From: JACOMS01 sp964352785
GTDB taxonomy: Bacteria > Pseudomonadota > Alphaproteobacteria > Caulobacterales > Maricaulaceae
DNA length: 64,000 nt
Assembly: GCA_964352785.1 (NCBI GenBank)
Contig: CAYGTI010000014.1
Span: forward strand, 1-64,000
Direction of reading: 5' to 3'
Below, piece by piece: positions 9,655-18,068 of this stretch. Position numbers and translations under genes: made by a program. The notes below the pieces were generated by a model. It was given only the letters and a program-made list of their open reading frames with translations. It did no database searches and had not been told where the DNA came from. Position 1 is the first letter of the stretch; every line of letters begins with the position of its first letter.

Positions 9655-10184
9655 TAAACCTCCCCGAGGCGGGGCAAGAGCTCAACAAGATTGCAAGGCC
9701 TATGGCGGCTATCAAGTTGGTCTTTGATGACCTTATCCCACCCGTCCTTAACCGCGCCATTAGACCCCGGCAGACAGAAGATAAACGTATTATTAGCGAG
9801 GCCAGCACAAGCCCGTGACTGCAACGTAGAAAGCCCGACGCTCTCATAACTTTTCGCGTGAAACATTATAGAAAACCCGTCAATTTCTTTCTCAAACAAA
9901 GGCTTCACAGCTTCGGGAGTTATGTCCCGGCCCGTCAAGCCTGTCCCGCCTGTAGAAATAACCGCATCAATGGACGGATCATCTATCCAGCTCCGGACTT
10001 GGGCGCGAACAAGCGAAATATCATCACGGACAATCTCGTGCGCTCCAAGATTGTGTCCTGCGGCTTGAATACGATCTGCCAACAATTGCCCAGACGTATC
10101 AGTCTCGGGTGTTCGCGTATCCGAGACGGTCAGCACAGCCAAAGCGATAGGTTTAAACGTGCGGTTTTCATCAATGCCGTGCAT
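9654..10184 (-). CDS. moaB: Molybdenum cofactor biosynthesis protein MoaB
   Basis: 176 residues. Molybdopterin-binding (MoCF) domain protein; the signature STGGTGLTGRDITPEA is at about residues 81-96, preceded by VLTVSDTRTPETDTSG. MoaB/Mog family proteins adenylylate molybdopterin before molybdate insertion. Coupled to moaC by a 1-base overlap and separated from mocA by 12 bases. MoaB versus Mog cannot be fully separated by eye; the N-terminal form favours MoaB. Confidence 0.93.
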   Translation of the reverse strand: MHGIDENRTFKPIALAVLTVSDTRTPETDTSGQLLADRIQAAGHNLGAHEIVRDDISLVRAQVRSWIDDPSIDAVISTGGTGLTGRDITPEAVKPLFEKEIDGFSIMFHAKSYESVGLSTLQSRACAGLANNTFIFCLPGSNGAVKDGWDKVIKDQLDSRHRPCNLVELLPRLGEV

Positions 10185-10196
10185 GAAATACCTCTT

Positions 10197-10784
10197 TCAA
10201 TTTAGGCCCTTCGCCGCGATGCGAAGATCCTCGAACGTGTCTATATCCTGCGCAGCCCTTGGCGACAACGCTGCAGTGACGGCGCTTTTCCTCCTAGACG
10301 CACTCTTTCCGCCTTGGTCGCCCTCTAATGATAAAAGATTTGTGAAAGCGGAACCTTTAAAAACAGCAGGCGGCATGTGCACGCGCTTATATTCAGACAT
10401 TATAATGTCATTATCAGTTGATATCTTGATCAAATGTAAAATGTGAGATGTCTCAACAAACGGCATATCACCCAAAACAACCAGGGCGGCGTGATGGCCT
10501 TGCTGGAGAGCGGCTTGCGCTCCGAGTGCGATGGAACGCCCTTGTCCACGCTTTGGGTCAAGATTAACAATGCACTCATAACCTGCATCCTCCAACAGAT
10601 GGATCATGTTGGGATCTTGCGGCGTCACAGCAAAACGCGCCGCAAAGTTTATGGGGGCCAGAAAGTCCATCACATGGGCCAAAACGGGCCGGTCCGATAA
10701 GTCAGCCATTAATTTATTGGGCGCACCAAACCGCTTTGACAGTCCGCTGGCAAGGACGATAAGCGCGATGTTTTCCGGTCTCAC
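10197..10784 (-). CDS. mocA: Molybdenum cofactor cytidylyltransferase-like protein (MocA/MobA family)
   Basis: 195 residues. Nucleotidyltransferase with the motif LASGLSKRFGAPNKLM at about residues 11-26 (family norm LAAGxSxRxGxxKxL) and VLGDMPFV in the middle. This family loads CMP onto molybdopterin for xanthine-dehydrogenase-type enzymes. The frame stays open upstream to 11024, but that part lies inside xdhC; a GTG at 10784 overlaps the xdhC TGA as GTGA, the classical coupled start, and places the motif at the right distance from the N terminus. Pairing with xdhC fits MCD-type cofactor delivery. Confidence 0.88.
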   Translation of the reverse strand: MRPENIALIVLASGLSKRFGAPNKLMADLSDRPVLAHVMDFLAPINFAARFAVTPQDPNMIHLLEDAGYECIVNLDPKRGQGRSIALGAQAALQQGHHAALVVLGDMPFVETSHILHLIKISTDNDIIMSEYKRVHMPPAVFKGSAFTNLLSLEGDQGGKSASRRKSAVTAALSPRAAQDIDTFEDLRIAAKGLN

Positions 10785-11668
10785 AAACGGCCTGCTTTTT
10801 GTGCTTCTTTGACAATTTCTGCCAAAGCGGAAAGCGCCAAAAGATTCGCGTCCCGCATAGACGGGATTAAGCCGATAGGTCCAGAGATGCGGTCGATGTG
10901 TGCCCCGGACAGGCCGCGTTCCCGCAAGGCATCGCAGCGTAGTTTGTGCGTTTTTGCACTGCCCATCGCGCCAATGTAAAAGGCCGGGCCACCAAGGGCT
11001 TGAACCAACAATTCCGCTTCCCAATCATGGTCATGAAACATCAGGATAACGGCCGTGAAGGCATCATCATGAGATTCGGGTATGACATCTGGGTTTGACA
11101 AATGCACGAAATGGGTCTCCCCAATATCACGTAACATTTGCGCTTCCGGTGACTGAACAACACAATCAAACCCCGCGCCTTTGGCTTGCGCTACAAGCGC
11201 TTTAACGGCTTCGCCTTTTCCCGCAATACGTAGCCGCAGCTTGGGATGATAGTCAAAGCTAAAACCGCCTACGCCGAACTCTAACGCAACCGAGCGGCGC
11301 AGCTCCAAAAATTCAACGCAACCAGCAATTTTCGAGAGCTCAAAATCGGGGATGACCCAAAGGTCAATTCTGCCCCCGCACGGCAACGTTATATCTTTGA
11401 ACGGTGATCCTTCGCCATATCTTAAAAATCGCGGCGTGTTTTCTGATAAAGCCTGACGCGCTTGAAAAATGATATCTGCGTCCACGCATCCGTTTGATAT
11501 GTAACCCGCAACATCTCCCTTGAGCGGCACGCACATCAAAGCGCCCGGCGCGCGCATCGTCCCGCCTGTGACGTTTGACGTGACAATAAGGGCAAAAGGC
11601 ATGCCTAACGCCGCCTGGTTGGCGGCAAAACGCAGCACGTCCAGCGGATGATGGTAACTTAAAGACAT
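10781..11668 (-). CDS. xdhC: XdhC/CoxI family molybdoenzyme maturation factor
   Basis: 295 residues. XdhC family proteins bind sulfurated molybdenum cofactor and insert it into xanthine dehydrogenase-type hydroxylases. The N-terminal domain shows GGTMRAPGALM and YISNGCVDADI (conserved Cys), and the C-terminal Rossmann-like domain shows AFYIGAMGSAKTHKLR and ISGPIGLIPSMRDANLLALSALAEI. ATG at 11668 gives a normal N terminus; longer readings would overlap moeA. No molybdoenzyme subunit lies in the window, so the client is elsewhere. First gene of the xdhC-mocA-moaB-moaC operon. Confidence 0.92.
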   Translation of the reverse strand: MSLSYHHPLDVLRFAANQAALGMPFALIVTSNVTGGTMRAPGALMCVPLKGDVAGYISNGCVDADIIFQARQALSENTPRFLRYGEGSPFKDITLPCGGRIDLWVIPDFELSKIAGCVEFLELRRSVALEFGVGGFSFDYHPKLRLRIAGKGEAVKALVAQAKGAGFDCVVQSPEAQMLRDIGETHFVHLSNPDVIPESHDDAFTAVILMFHDHDWEAELLVQALGGPAFYIGAMGSAKTHKLRCDALRERGLSGAHIDRISGPIGLIPSMRDANLLALSALAEIVKEAQKAGRL

Positions 11669-11689
11669 AGCGCCTACATATATGACTTG

Positions 11690-11720
11690 GCCGAGGGCGC
11701 AATCATGATTGACTCTCGGC
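11690..11720. promoter_or_regulatory. Inverted repeat between divergent xdhC and moeA
   Basis: GCCGAG (11690-11695) pairs with CTCGGC (11715-11720), and the centre contains the perfect palindrome AATCATGATT (11701-11710). The element lies in the short divergent space, covering the likely moeA start at 11705. It could be an operator controlling both cofactor operons; no regulator is identified. Confidence 0.3.
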
Positions 11721-12943
11721 TTGAAATCATGGTGTTTGGTCACATGATTTCTGTGACTCAAGCCCTCTCGCTGATTAACATGCACCTGCCGGAGCGCGAG
11801 CGCGAAAAAGCCCCACTCAAAGACTGCCTCGGCGCGATCTGCGCAGCCGATGTCAGTGCGCAGATCACAATGCCGCCCTTTGATGCGTCCGCGATGGACG
11901 GATACGGCGTGAGATTCGAAGATGCGCAGGCCGCTAAAACCGTTTTAAAGCTGATCGGCGAAGCCCCCGCCGGATCACCCTTTCAAGGCCAGGTTGGCCC
12001 CGGCGAGGCTGTGCGTATTTTTACAGGTAGCCCTATGCCGCGAGGCGCAGATCATGTGGTGATACAGGAGAACGTTAACAGAGACGGCGATCACATCACT
12101 ATAAATACGGACTCACAAAGCCCGCGCCACATCCGAAAGTCCGGTATAGATTTTAAGATAGGCGATATCCTGATTAACAAAGGCCATATTATCACACCCG
12201 CGCACATTGCGCTTGCAGCATCAGGAAACCATGCAGCGCTGCCCATTTATAAGCGCCCTAAAATCGGTATTCTGGCCAGTGGCGATGAGCTACGCCCGCC
12301 GGGCAGTCAGCTCGCGCCCGGACAAATCATCAATTCCAATATGGCGGCACTCAGTGCTTTAATTACGCATTGGGGCGGCGTGCCTGTGGATTTAGGCGAA
12401 GCAAAGGACGACCTTGAGAACATAGCCGAACACATCACAGCGGCCAAAGACGTCGACATCATCGTGCCCATCGGCGGCGCGTCTGTCGGCGACTATGATT
12501 TTATGAAGGAGGCTTTCACCGCGGCTGGATTTGACATTCTATTTCACAAGATCGCGGTAAAACCCGGCAAACCCACATGGTTTGGACGGCGCGGCGCGCA
12601 GCGCGTTCTCGGCCTTCCCGGAAATCCAGCTTCAGCCATTGTATGTGCGCATCTGTTTTTAAAGGCTTTAATGAACACATGGCCCTCTGCTAAACATGTT
12701 ACGGTCAAGCTGACGGGCTCAATATCTGCTAATGGCCCCCGCGAGACATATTTACGCTCGGAGCTAAAACTTAACAGCGGTGGACAACTGACCGTCGCTG
12801 CGTTTCCCCGCCAAGACAGCTCATTGATCACACCATTTGTCCGGGCCAACGCGCTGATAAAACTTAATCCAAACGTAGGACCTTGGGAGGACGGCGATAA
12901 TATCGAGGTCATCCCCTTGGGCGTGGGGCCGGATGTCTGGTGA
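11705..12943 (+). CDS. moeA: Molybdopterin molybdenumtransferase MoeA
   Basis: 412 residues. Inserts molybdate into adenylylated molybdopterin. MPPFDASAMDGYGV in the N-terminal part, ASGDEL at mid-protein, IGGASVGDYDFMKEAF and KPGKPTWFGRRGAQRVLGLP in the MoCF domain are diagnostic. ATG 11705 has GAGGG seven bases upstream; ATG 11744 (399 residues) would match the most common family N terminus but has no ribosome binding site. Divergent from xdhC and followed after 29 bases by a TauE/SafE permease. Confidence 0.96.
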   Translation: MIDSRLEIMVFGHMISVTQALSLINMHLPEREREKAPLKDCLGAICAADVSAQITMPPFDASAMDGYGVRFEDAQAAKTVLKLIGEAPAGSPFQGQVGPGEAVRIFTGSPMPRGADHVVIQENVNRDGDHITINTDSQSPRHIRKSGIDFKIGDILINKGHIITPAHIALAASGNHAALPIYKRPKIGILASGDELRPPGSQLAPGQIINSNMAALSALITHWGGVPVDLGEAKDDLENIAEHITAAKDVDIIVPIGGASVGDYDFMKEAFTAAGFDILFHKIAVKPGKPTWFGRRGAQRVLGLPGNPASAIVCAHLFLKALMNTWPSAKHVTVKLTGSISANGPRETYLRSELKLNSGGQLTVAAFPRQDSSLITPFVRANALIKLNPNVGPWEDGDNIEVIPLGVGPDVW

Positions 12944-12972
12944 AGCTGAACATTTATGATATCTGACATCTC

Positions 12973-13779
12973 ATGAAAATCGCCTGTCTCGCGGCCCTGT
13001 TTTTTATCACAGCAGGACTTTATGCCAGTGTCGGCTTTGGCGGGGGCTCGACCTATACGGCGCTGCTTGTGATTTCAGGCACAGACTACCGCCTTGTGCC
13101 TGTGATCGCGCTGATCTGTAATATTCTCGTCGTCTCCGGTAACACTGTGCGCTATGCACGCGGTTCCCTGATCCCGTTTAAACGGGTTTGGTCATTAGTT
13201 GCTGCGTCCATTCCTGCCGCGTGGCTCGGCGGGCGATTGGAAATTTCTGAAACCCTGTTCATTGGTTTTTTATGGGCCGCTTTATTGTTTGCAAGCCTGA
13301 AGCTTTTAACTGATAGATCACAACCCCTAGAAGACGGCAGCACCAAAACAGTCGCCTTTTTATCTGCGAACCCGTTCTATCTAAACCCGGTCTTTACGCA
13401 TCCAGTATTGGGCGGCGTCATCGGATTTTATTCTGGATTAGTGGGTATCGGCGGCGGCATTTTTCTCGCACCACTCTTGCACCTTATGCGCTGGGGGACA
13501 TCCATACAAATCGCGGCCACATGCAGCCTGTTTATCTTGCTGAATTCCATTTCAGGCATCGCCGGACAAGTAGCGAAACTTGATGACCTCTCGCAACTTC
13601 ATGAAGTCTACGCGTATTGGCCATTGATCCCTGCGGTCATCATTGGAGGTTTAATAGGAAACTATATCGGCGTGACACGGTTTTCGGGTCAACTATTGAA
13701 GCGGCTGACCGGAGGGCTTATTTTGTTCGTCGCGCTGCGGCTGGCGTGGCAATGGCTGCATCTTGTTTTTAAGTTTTAG
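12973..13779 (+). CDS. TauE/SafE (TSUP) family membrane permease
   Basis: 268 residues and about eight hydrophobic helices. Two internally related motifs, YASVGFGGGSTYTALL near the N terminus and GFYSGLVGIGGGIFLAPLL near residue 160, mark the duplicated TSUP fold. Members move sulfite, sulfoacetate, organosulfonates or other anions across the inner membrane. It follows moeA by 29 bases on the same strand, so it may be co-transcribed; an anion linked to the molybdenum genes (for example sulfite) is only a guess. Eight bases separate it from the convergent nitrilase. Confidence 0.9.
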   Translation: MKIACLAALFFITAGLYASVGFGGGSTYTALLVISGTDYRLVPVIALICNILVVSGNTVRYARGSLIPFKRVWSLVAASIPAAWLGGRLEISETLFIGFLWAALLFASLKLLTDRSQPLEDGSTKTVAFLSANPFYLNPVFTHPVLGGVIGFYSGLVGIGGGIFLAPLLHLMRWGTSIQIAATCSLFILLNSISGIAGQVAKLDDLSQLHEVYAYWPLIPAVIIGGLIGNYIGVTRFSGQLLKRLTGGLILFVALRLAWQWLHLVFKF

Positions 13780-13787
13780 CTTGAGCC

Positions 13788-14738
13788 CTAATTTTCAAAT
13801 TTGGCGAGGCTTTGACGCTCCCGGTTGACAACAAGATACGTCACATCCGGCCTTGAATAATGCCCGGACGGATCAAAATTTTGACGCTCCCGGCGCACAA
13901 ATGCGGGGTCAATCTCGGCAAACCTCAACGACTCCTCACCCATCATCGGCTGCAAGACCCAAGAGCCGTCCGGCGCTGCGATACAGGATCCGCCATCGGC
14001 GGAAATATCAGGCAGAGCCTTTTTAATCTGTCTGGCATAGGGCATATCATCCGGCACGTCGCTGCGGCGCATAAGGCTGGAAACCGACACGCAATAGCTG
14101 CGGCCCTCTTTGGCTAAAAACGGCGTAATGTCGTGGGTATTGCGCGCGCTCCCCGGCCAGCAGGCAATGTGCAAATCTTCGCCTTGCGCATAGAGCGCGG
14201 CCCGCGAGAGCGGCATCCAATTTTCCCAACAGTTTAATCCGCCGACTGTAAATCCGCCCAGAGCATGCGTCACGAGCCCCGCCCCGTCGCCGGGGGCCCA
14301 CACAAGCCGTTCTTCATAAGTTGGCTGTAATTTGCGGTGAACGGACTGGATCTTGCCGGACCTATCAATGTAAACAAATGAGCAATAGAGCGAATGACCA
14401 CTGCGGTCTTTGGGGCGTTCGATGATACCAATATACGCCGCCATGTTAGCCGCTTTGAGTGCTTGGCACACACCGTCCAAATGCCCCGCCTCGAGTGTGA
14501 CCGCATGATCGGAATAGTAGGCGAAAAGCTCTTTTTGCATGGCGTTATCAAAGTTTGCGCCGCCAGTTCCGTCCAGCCAAAAAGGATAACCCGGCACAGC
14601 GCCTTCGCCAAAGACGATAAGGTCAGCATTCTGCCGGCCCGCTTGCTCTATATAATCAATGACTTTTGACAAACCAGCCGCGCGGTTTAGCCAGACAGGC
14701 GCAATTTGCGGCAGAGCAATTTTGAGCAGGGTTGACAT
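13788..14738 (-). CDS. Nitrilase (carbon-nitrogen hydrolase)
   Basis: 316 residues. The catalytic triad is readable: Glu45 (FGEGAVPGYPFW), Lys136 (HRKLQPTYEERLVW) and Cys170 (GGLNCWENWMPL). The CWENWMP form and HRKLxPTxxER match true nitrilases, which hydrolyse nitriles to acids and ammonia, rather than amidases. Start at 14738 gives the usual MSTLLKIALPQ N terminus; the frame stays open to 14783. It stands alone between a convergent permease and a divergent methyltransferase, so the physiological nitrile is not indicated. Confidence 0.93.
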   Translation of the reverse strand: MSTLLKIALPQIAPVWLNRAAGLSKVIDYIEQAGRQNADLIVFGEGAVPGYPFWLDGTGGANFDNAMQKELFAYYSDHAVTLEAGHLDGVCQALKAANMAAYIGIIERPKDRSGHSLYCSFVYIDRSGKIQSVHRKLQPTYEERLVWAPGDGAGLVTHALGGFTVGGLNCWENWMPLSRAALYAQGEDLHIACWPGSARNTHDITPFLAKEGRSYCVSVSSLMRRSDVPDDMPYARQIKKALPDISADGGSCIAAPDGSWVLQPMMGEESLRFAEIDPAFVRRERQNFDPSGHYSRPDVTYLVVNRERQSLAKFEN

Positions 14739-14824
14739 AGAGCTACTTTCAGAAACTATACAGTCTATAATTTGAACCAGCATAAGGGCATTTGTTCCTT
14801 ATGTCTGCAAGAACGGGGGAATAT

Positions 14825-15439
14825 ATGGGTTTTTACGCACGGCATATTTTACCCGCCTGTTTGGATATGGCTTGCGGTACGAAACCTATCAGCAAACAGC
14901 GTGAAAAGATCGTCCCGCTTGCCGAAGGCCTCGTGCTCGAAATTGGCATTGGGTCAGGTCAAAATTTGCCATTTTATAACCCGAATAAAGTGACTAAAAT
15001 CATTGGCGTAGACCCGGATGAGCATGTTTGGAAGAAAAGCGCGCCGCGCCGCGCCGCCTGCCCAATACCCGTAGAACGCATCGGGTTATCAGGCGAAGAT
15101 ATCCCGCTGGAGGCCAACCTCGCGGACAGTGTTGTTGTGACTTATTCGCTCTGCACCATTCCGGACCCGGTTAAAGCGCTTGATGAAATGAAACGCATTT
15201 TAAAACCCGGGGGGCGTATCTTTTTCTCCGAGCATGGCCAAGCGCCGGATGAAAAGGTGAAACGGTGGCAAAACAGGATTGATCCGCTCTGGGGTAAAAT
15301 CGCTGGCGGCTGTCACTCGGGCCGGAATATACCGGATTATTTCAAACAAGCTGATCTAGCGTTTGAAACCCTTGAGCAGATGTACATCCCGGGGCCAAAG
15401 GTACTGAGTTATAATTATTGGGGCATCGCAAAGCCATAA
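14825..15439 (+). CDS. SAM-dependent class I methyltransferase (UbiE/METTL7-like)
   Basis: 204 residues. SAM-binding motif I is VLEIGIGSGQNLPFY near residue 40, with acidic GVDPDEH after the second strand and the post-motif block RILKPGGRIFFSEHG near residue 131. The arrangement resembles small UbiE-like and METTL7-like enzymes. ATG 14825 is preceded by GGGGGA four bases away; the upstream ATG at 14792 lacks such a site. It is divergent from the nitrilase. Substrate unknown. Confidence 0.88.
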   Translation: MGFYARHILPACLDMACGTKPISKQREKIVPLAEGLVLEIGIGSGQNLPFYNPNKVTKIIGVDPDEHVWKKSAPRRAACPIPVERIGLSGEDIPLEANLADSVVVTYSLCTIPDPVKALDEMKRILKPGGRIFFSEHGQAPDEKVKRWQNRIDPLWGKIAGGCHSGRNIPDYFKQADLAFETLEQMYIPGPKVLSYNYWGIAKP

Positions 15440-15448
15440 CGGCATAAA

Positions 15449-15547
15449 GTGGAAGACTGAACCCTGACCCGAAAGAAACTCGTTGTGGCTGCTTCGTTCC
15501 CGACCTGACCAGGTTGGCGAGCATTCCGTCCAAGGCCAGCCTTCCGG
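15449..15547 (-). ncRNA. ffs: Signal recognition particle RNA (small, 4.5S type)
   Basis: On the minus strand the conserved Ffh-binding hairpin is plain: CCTGGTCAGGTCGGGAACGA and then AGCAGCC, matching the bacterial SRP RNA core, preceded by ATGCTCGCCAA and followed by ACAACGAG. The ends pair: GGAAGGCTG near 15545-15537 with CAGTCTTCC near 15459-15451, giving an RNA of about 97-99 bases. It targets ribosomes making membrane and secreted proteins, together with Ffh and FtsY. Exact ends are estimated from the terminal helix and the promoter. Confidence 0.92.
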
Positions 15548-15552
15548 CGGCG

Positions 15553-15581
15553 ATTATGCCGAAAATTTGCTCTCTATGCAA
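15553..15581 (-). promoter_or_regulatory. Promoter of the SRP RNA
   Basis: Minus strand TTGCAT (15581-15576), 17 bases, then CATAAT (15558-15553). Transcription would begin about 7 bases later, at 15546-15547, matching the 5' end deduced from the terminal helix of the RNA. Confidence 0.65.
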
Positions 15582-15677
15582 CAGTGGAAATCTTGCCTTT
15601 CATTAATGGTAGCCTGTTTTCAGACGAATAATAGGTTCACAACTTAAAGGCACATATATGTAATTATAAGTTGATTT

Positions 15678-15692
15678 AAGGCGCTGCGCCTT
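15678..15692. promoter_or_regulatory. Palindrome just upstream of the P450 start
   Basis: AAGGCGC T GCGCCTT is a perfect 7-bp inverted repeat around one base, ending 12 bases before the P450 ATG and directly before its ribosome binding site AAGG. It could be an operator or an mRNA stem limiting translation. Confidence 0.3.
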
Positions 15693-15704
15693 TAAGGTGT
15701 AACC

Positions 15705-17120
15705 ATGAAAACAACTTTAAGTCACGCACACCCCTTCTCACCGGATGTGCCTACGCCAATTACAAAGCCTATTTTGTCTTATGGCCTGAAAGATCACATT
15801 CAGACACTTGCGGGCATGGCAACCAACCCGATCAAAACACTCTCGGCATATCAGTTTACGCTTCCTGTGTTTCAGTACCAAATTTTTGGCAACCATTTCA
15901 CGGTTGTTAATGATCCGGATATGATCAAGCACTGCTTTGTCGACAACGCGTCGAACTATACGCTTGAACCTATACGCCAAGCCATATTGACGCCCGTACT
16001 GCGCAAAGGCCTCGTCGCCGTCGAAGGCCAGCAATGGCGCCGTGCCCGGCGCGTTTTAGCGCCCATATTCACGCCGCGTTTTACGCAGCAATTTGCCGCA
16101 CGTATGTCGGATGCTGTTGCTAAGGCCCTACCTGAGACGTTCAAGCATAAAACGGAGGTTCTGTGTGCTGACGTCATGTCGAAACTTGCCTATCAAGTCC
16201 TCTCGGAGACTTTGTTTTCGGGCGAAATCAGTCAAGATGCAGCCGGGATGATGTCGGACGTTGCTGACTTCTTTCAGTTTTTAGGTAATGTTGACCCTCT
16301 TGATATGCTGGGCGCGCCAAGCTGGATGCCCCGCCCAACGCGCCTGAGGGGTATGGCTGCTGTGAGGCGGTTGCGGCGGCGCATTCGCGCTTTAACGCAG
16401 AGCCGTATAATGCGGCAGGAGAGCGGGCTTGAGCTGCCGGATGATTTTCTCACGCGCCTGATCCAAGCCCACGCGCAGGATCAAGATCAAGACAACAACC
16501 CACTATCCCTTGAGGATATCGAAGATCATATTTTGACATTTATTGCCGCCGGGCATGAAACAACAGCAAGAGGCCTGTCCTGGATGCTTTACTTGCTTGC
16601 AAATGACGCAGCAGCACTCTCGCGGGTTCAAACCGAGATAAAAACTCTCGCCGCTTTGGATTTAGAGCCCGCCGCTTGGGAGAAAAACTTGCCCTACACG
16701 GCAGCCTGTTTCGAGGAAACCATGCGGCTCTACCCGCCGGCGCCGTTTATTACCCGTATGGCGATTGATGATGATCCTTTTGGATTGGCCTTTGTGCCGC
16801 GCGGCGGCAATCTGTTTCTAAATTTATATGCGCTGCACCGCCACCGGCTCTTATGGTCTCAGCCCGAGAGCTTTATCCCCGAGCGTTTTCTGGGGGCGGC
16901 CCGCAAAGATATCAAACGGTTCCAATACTTGCCGTTTGGCGTGGGTCACCGCACCTGCATTGGCGGGCATTTTGCGATGCAGGAAGCTTTGATTATCCTT
17001 GTCCATTGCCTGAGTGCATACCGATTTGAATATACCGGGGCTGCTGCGCCCTGCCCGGTCATGCGCATTACACTTAAACCGGACAATGGTATTCCCATTC
17101 GAATTATCAAACGCGCCTAA
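15705..17120 (+). CDS. Cytochrome P450
   Basis: 471 residues. Heme monooxygenase: I-helix oxygen motif AAGHETT (280-286), ExxR pair Glu338/Arg341 (EETMRLYPP) and heme-ligand loop FGVGHRTCIGG with Cys418. The sequence pattern is like bacterial CYP102/CYP110-type fatty-acid hydroxylases with no reductase domain fused, so it needs separate redox partners, which are not adjacent. No N-terminal membrane anchor is seen. ATG 15705 follows AAGG after a palindrome. Substrate unknown. Confidence 0.95.
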   Translation: MKTTLSHAHPFSPDVPTPITKPILSYGLKDHIQTLAGMATNPIKTLSAYQFTLPVFQYQIFGNHFTVVNDPDMIKHCFVDNASNYTLEPIRQAILTPVLRKGLVAVEGQQWRRARRVLAPIFTPRFTQQFAARMSDAVAKALPETFKHKTEVLCADVMSKLAYQVLSETLFSGEISQDAAGMMSDVADFFQFLGNVDPLDMLGAPSWMPRPTRLRGMAAVRRLRRRIRALTQSRIMRQESGLELPDDFLTRLIQAHAQDQDQDNNPLSLEDIEDHILTFIAAGHETTARGLSWMLYLLANDAAALSRVQTEIKTLAALDLEPAAWEKNLPYTAACFEETMRLYPPAPFITRMAIDDDPFGLAFVPRGGNLFLNLYALHRHRLLWSQPESFIPERFLGAARKDIKRFQYLPFGVGHRTCIGGHFAMQEALIILVHCLSAYRFEYTGAAAPCPVMRITLKPDNGIPIRIIKRA

Positions 17121-17165
17121 AAGGTAGCAGTAGCCAGAGGCGGAGAAACCCGCTAAAGCGCGGCC

Positions 17166-18068
17166 ATGACGACATTAAAAACTTTTACACCCAAAATGGC
17201 CTTTGCTGGCGGACAACTGGATCATCTCGAAGATAAGAGGGATATCACATCACTACGTCAATATCTCAAAGACCCAAACGCGCGCTCTATCGTTCTTATA
17301 GACGGAAAACCCGCCGTGCGTCCAGATGGCAGCCTTAAAACCGTTCACCCCGATCAAATCGTCGGGAAAACAATTATGTCCCCCGGCGTTATTTTCCTTG
17401 GCGCAGATAAAATCGGCCCTGTATTTGCCTATCAACTGGACGGCCCGCAAGGCGTGTCAGACCTTGAGAGTTTTCAAGAAATGCGGTTTATCGCCGGGCG
17501 TATGGATCCAAAGTCTTTGGCAATAGCGGGGCGGGCAAAATCATTATTTGACTGGCATAATTCTCACCGTTTTTGCTCGGCATGTGGCAAAGAAAGCCAA
17601 GCCACAGGCGGCGGGATGAACCGCAAGTGCCCAATTTGCACAACAGAGCATTTTCCGCGCGTGAATCCGGTGGCGATCATGCTTGTTCTCAATGGGGATG
17701 ACTGTCTTCTTGGCCGCGCAGCAGGTTGGCCGGACGGGGCTTTTTCAGCGCTCGCGGGTTTTGTTTCGCCCGGCGAAACTCTCGAAGAGGGATGCGCTCG
17801 CGAAGTCAACGAAGAAGTTGGACTTAACGTGCATTCCATGCGTTATGTGTTCTCGCAGCCTTGGCCATTCCCAAGCCAGCTTATGATGGGTATGATTTGC
17901 GAGAGCGATAGCCGCGAGTTGACGATCAATACCAAAGAAATTGAGACCGCGCAGTGGTTTTCAAAAGATGTTGTCCGCGATGTGTTTGCAAAGAAAAGCG
18001 AGGCGTTTTTACGCCCGCCTACTTTTACAATCGCGCATCAATTACTCCGTAGCTGGCTTGCTGAATAA
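17166..18068 (+). CDS. nudC: NAD+ diphosphatase NudC
   Basis: 300 residues. Cleaves NAD(H) to NMN(H) and AMP and can remove NAD caps from RNA. A four-Cys zinc ribbon (Cys137, 140, 155, 158) precedes the Nudix box GFVSPGETLEEGCAREVNEEVG (198-219, read as Gx5Ex7REUxEExG), and the NudC-specific downstream Q-W-P-F-P-x-S pattern appears as QPWPFPSQLM. It lies 45 bases after the P450. Its last 27 bases overlap the convergent DoxX-like gene. Confidence 0.95.
   Translation: MTTLKTFTPKMAFAGGQLDHLEDKRDITSLRQYLKDPNARSIVLIDGKPAVRPDGSLKTVHPDQIVGKTIMSPGVIFLGADKIGPVFAYQLDGPQGVSDLESFQEMRFIAGRMDPKSLAIAGRAKSLFDWHNSHRFCSACGKESQATGGGMNRKCPICTTEHFPRVNPVAIMLVLNGDDCLLGRAAGWPDGAFSALAGFVSPGETLEEGCAREVNEEVGLNVHSMRYVFSQPWPFPSQLMMGMICESDSRELTINTKEIETAQWFSKDVVRDVFAKKSEAFLRPPTFTIAHQLLRSWLAE

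Noticed and set aside
10785..11024. N-terminal 80-residue extension of the MocA frame
   Set aside because: It lies within xdhC in another frame; the GTGA overlap at 10781-10784 gives a coupled start and a family-length protein.
15342..15581. 79-residue minus-strand frame near 15.4 kb
   Set aside because: It overlaps the SRP RNA gene, whose conserved core and terminal helix explain the sequence.
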